Source: JBFMAE01 sp040756085 (GTDB taxonomy: Bacteria; Desulfobacterota; BSN033; UBA1163). From it: a stretch of 7,247 bases of DNA. The stretch is from contig JBFMAE010000294.1 in NCBI GenBank assembly GCA_040756085.1, forward strand, positions 1-7,247, written 5' to 3'. A program made the translations under genes and the position numbers. Of this stretch, positions 5,580 through 7,247 are shown piece by piece (the first letter of the stretch is position 1; each line of letters begins with the position of its first letter). The notes under the pieces are model-generated. The model was not told the origin of the DNA. It did no database searches and saw only the letters and a program-made list of their open reading frames with translations.

Positions 5580-7247
5580 TCACGCCTCCTTCATAGGGCG
5601 ACTAAAGTCGCCCCTACCCTTCTGTTTCATTTCTATCCCCTCACCCTCTCCCTCGGGGAGAGGGTGAGGTGGGGCTGGAGAAATCCTGCAGAGCAGTACC
5701 CTGAGATTTGTTGCACCCATGGCTGGATCGCAGGTGGCTGGATCATTGTCTGTCAGAAGATTGATGTTCGAATCCCTCCATCCCCGCTCTGGAGAATCCT
5801 TTTCAGGAAACCACCATGCGTGCTGGGCCCCAATTACTCTCGGATCAATTCCTAAAGTCAATCGGGCTCTTTGAAAACATTTTCCTCGAGAGGATTCGAT
5901 CGCCACCCAATCTCCCTCTTTGATTCCCTCTTTTTCTGCGGTCTCAGGATGGATTTCAACAAAGGGCTCAGGTAGGAGCTCCCTCAACCACGGAATCTGC
6001 CGGTGTTCTGAATGGAAGAAAGCAGTAGGACGCATTCCAGTAATGAGGATATAGGGATATTCCTTAAGAAGATCCGGCCGGCTCACAGGAGATTCAGGAG
6101 GTTCTCGAAACTGAGGGAGTGGATCGTATCCCCATTCCTTCATCCGCGTAGAATAAAGTTCGACCTTTCCTGTGGGGGTGGAAAACCCTTTTTTCTCATA
6201 TTTTCGATATTCCATTTTCCCTCGGAGAAAACCTTTCTTCGCAAACTCTTCAAATTTCAATCCAGAAGGAGCAAGGATGGCATTTAAAGCATCATGAATG
6301 GTAGGCCACCAGTGTTCTTTTTGGCCCATTCGGTTTCCAAGTTCATTGAGCATCTCGTGATCTGATTTGCACTCTCCCACTTGGATCACTTTTTGTCGTG
6401 CCAATACATAACCATGCCTCTTCCAGAACTCAGCCACATAGTCCATTTCGAGCCAGGTGGCTGCCGGAAGAACGAGATCGGCCAATTCAGCCGTTGGAGT
6501 TAAGAAGAAGTCTGAGACAGCTAAGAAATCAACCTTTTTCAGTGCTTCATAGACCATCGAGGCATTGGCCCGGGTGATGACAGGATTCGAAGAGACCAAA
6601 AAGACCATCTTCACGGGATAGGGTTTTTCATGGAGGATTGCATCCCAGACAAACTTTGGATTGATGATGGCAAAGGCATCTGCCAGTTTAAAGACCTCTC
6701 CGCCCAATCGCTTCTTCCTCTGTTCAGGAGGAAGTATTCTGTGAAGCCCAAATTGGCCAGCATTCATCGTTGGAGGAGGGACATAGAGGACCATCCCTCC
6801 GGGAACATCGAGATTTCCCGTGACGGTGGCCAAGGCAATAAGAATCCGGTTATTATCCACAGAATTAATAGACTGCTCAATGGCTACTCCCCACTGAATG
6901 CAAGCAGGCTTTGTCGTTGCGAAGAGCCTCGCAGCTTCGCGGATCTTCTCTTCCGGAACCCAGGTGATCTCCGAGACCCGCTTAGGCGGATACTCCTTCA
7001 CACGAACGACAAACTCCTCCCAGCCATAAACCCAGTTTTTTACGAACTCCTTCTCGTAGAGTCCCTCTTCGATAATGACATGGGCCATGCCCAGTGCCAG
7101 AGCTGTATCTGTTCCAGGCCGGAGTTGAAGCCAGAGATTTGATCGATCAGCGAGTTTGGTGAACCGGGGATCGACCACGATCAATTTGGCGCCCTTCGCC
7201 AAGGCATCGGAGAGATAGACTCCTTTGTATTCATCTGGATTTGAGAT
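5580..7247 (-). CDS. Molybdopterin oxidoreductase (DMSO reductase family) catalytic subunit, C-terminal 555 residues (partial at right edge)
   Basis: The frame is open to the right edge. The first visible residues are ISNPDEYKGVYLSDALAKG, so the TTG at 7202 is an internal codon, not a start. The N-terminal [4Fe-4S] motif and the active-site ligand lie outside the window. Visible family marks in order are LIVVDPRFT and LRPGTDTALALGMAHVI (molybdopterin-guanine dinucleotide binding), GNLDVPGG, FLVSSNPVI, ADLVLPAATWLEMD, ITGMRP, and the molydop-binding domain HPETAEKEGIKEGDWVAIES up to GATNLRVLLCRI. Substrate cannot be told from this part; thiosulfate/polysulfide-reductase-like and related soluble reductases are possible. 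It probably pairs with the four-cluster subunit just downstream. After CRI, the natural-looking end, a further 33 residues (PAPPHPLPEGEGEG and on) are encoded by two hairpin repeats, so the C-terminus seems extended by repeat insertion. Confidence 0.9.
   Translation of the reverse strand: MSNPDEYKGVYLSDALAKGAKLIVVDPRFTKLADRSNLWLQLRPGTDTALALGMAHVIIEEGLYEKEFVKNWVYGWEEFVVRVKEYPPKRVSEITWVPEEKIREAARLFATTKPACIQWGVAIEQSINSVDNNRILIALATVTGNLDVPGGMVLYVPPPTMNAGQFGLHRILPPEQRKKRLGGEVFKLADAFAIINPKFVWDAILHEKPYPVKMVFLVSSNPVITRANASMVYEALKKVDFLAVSDFFLTPTAELADLVLPAATWLEMDYVAEFWKRHGYVLARQKVIQVGECKSDHEMLNELGNRMGQKEHWWPTIHDALNAILAPSGLKFEEFAKKGFLRGKMEYRKYEKKGFSTPTGKVELYSTRMKEWGYDPLPQFREPPESPVSRPDLLKEYPYILITGMRPTAFFHSEHRQIPWLRELLPEPFVEIHPETAEKEGIKEGDWVAIESSRGKCFQRARLTLGIDPRVIGAQHAWWFPEKDSPERGWRDSNINLLTDNDPATCDPAMGATNLRVLLCRISPAPPHPLPEGEGEGIEMKQKGRGDFSRPMKEA
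5596..5613. repeat. REP-like palindrome inside the 3' end of the oxidoreductase gene
   Basis: GGGCGACT-AA-AGTCGCCC, a perfect 8-bp-arm hairpin, read through by the oxidoreductase frame 15 bp before its stop. Short GC-rich palindromes of this type are commonly dispersed in intergenic DNA; dispersal in this genome cannot be judged from one copy. Confidence 0.55.
5639..5669. repeat. REP-like long hairpin encoding part of a repeat-derived protein tail
   Basis: CCTCACCCTCTCCC at 5639-5652 and GGGAGAGGGTGAGG at 5656-5669 form a perfect 14-bp stem with a TCG loop. On the minus strand it is translated as PHPLPEGEGEG near the oxidoreductase C-terminus. On the plus strand it gives the PLTLSLGERV type of product often seen in spurious frames over dispersed repeats. 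Without a U-run it is not a standard terminator. Confidence 0.7.

Noticed and set aside
5556..5855. Plus-strand 99-codon frame over the repeats
   Set aside because: Its sequence (PLTLSLGERV region) is the translation of the hairpin repeats plus antisense of the oxidoreductase; it is a typical spurious frame.
6630..7142. A 170-codon plus-strand open frame
   Set aside because: It lies wholly opposite the well-conserved molybdopterin oxidoreductase and has no recognisable domain; it is a reverse-strand shadow. The same applies to the other plus-strand frames, for example 1881-2111, 2323-2526, 3312-3548 and 4369-4620.
7200..7202. TTG at 7202 as the start of the oxidoreductase
   Set aside because: The frame continues open upstream to the edge with plausible family sequence (ISNPDEYKGVYL), and the visible part begins in the middle of the fold, so the gene is partial.
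1..7247. CRISPR arrays, tRNA or rRNA genes
   Set aside because: I found no regularly spaced direct repeats, and none of the gaps between genes is long enough or has the sequence of a structural RNA gene.

Overview
The window looks like the chromosome of an anaerobic, moderate-GC bacterium. The oxygen-sensitive enzyme content (two radical SAM enzymes, a molybdopterin oxidoreductase and a 16-cysteine ferredoxin subunit) and the intergenic repeats suggest a Desulfobacterota or syntroph-like lineage, but this is inference and no taxonomic marker is present. Every gene I support lies on the minus strand, so the biological order runs from right to left.

Right part (about 4880-7247): the C-terminal three quarters of a molybdopterin (DMSO reductase family) catalytic subunit, running off the right edge, then a four-cluster ferredoxin-type electron-transfer subunit. 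The two genes are separated by a cluster of repeats: two perfect hairpins (5639-5669 and 5596-5613) that are translated as an extra C-terminal tail of the oxidoreductase, then a ~155-bp element with terminal inverted repeats that looks like a MITE (5418-5572).

Middle (4054-4882): a TetR-family repressor gene between two copies of the same 18-bp palindrome, AWTGACCA-NN-TGGTCAWT in general form. One copy overlaps the -10 box of the repressor's own promoter. The other overlaps, in exactly the same register, the -10 box of a promoter for the next gene.

Left part (1-4053): a compact operon that I interpret as a RiPP (ribosomally made, post-translationally modified peptide) pathway. A previously unlisted 48-residue lysine-rich peptide (3907-4053, C-terminus GRVMAQPYIRFT) comes first. 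It is followed by a structured intergenic hairpin, a PqqD-like peptide chaperone, two tandemly duplicated radical SAM proteins whose C-terminal domains lack the usual SPASM cysteines, a UbiA/MenA-like membrane prenyltransferase, and the start of a DUF362 protein that runs off the left edge. The genes are tightly spaced or overlapping (ATGA overlap, 23-bp gap, 28-bp overlap, 14-bp gap).

Working model (inference): PqqD presents the precursor's leader to the radical SAM pair, which modify the Tyr/Phe/Arg-containing C-terminus. The product may then be prenylated in the membrane by the UbiA protein, giving a peptide-derived lipid or lipoquinone-like cofactor, with the TetR protein sensing the product or its need. 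It resembles PQQ, mycofactocin and the described 'SynChlorMet' cassettes in parts list, but matches none of them clearly.
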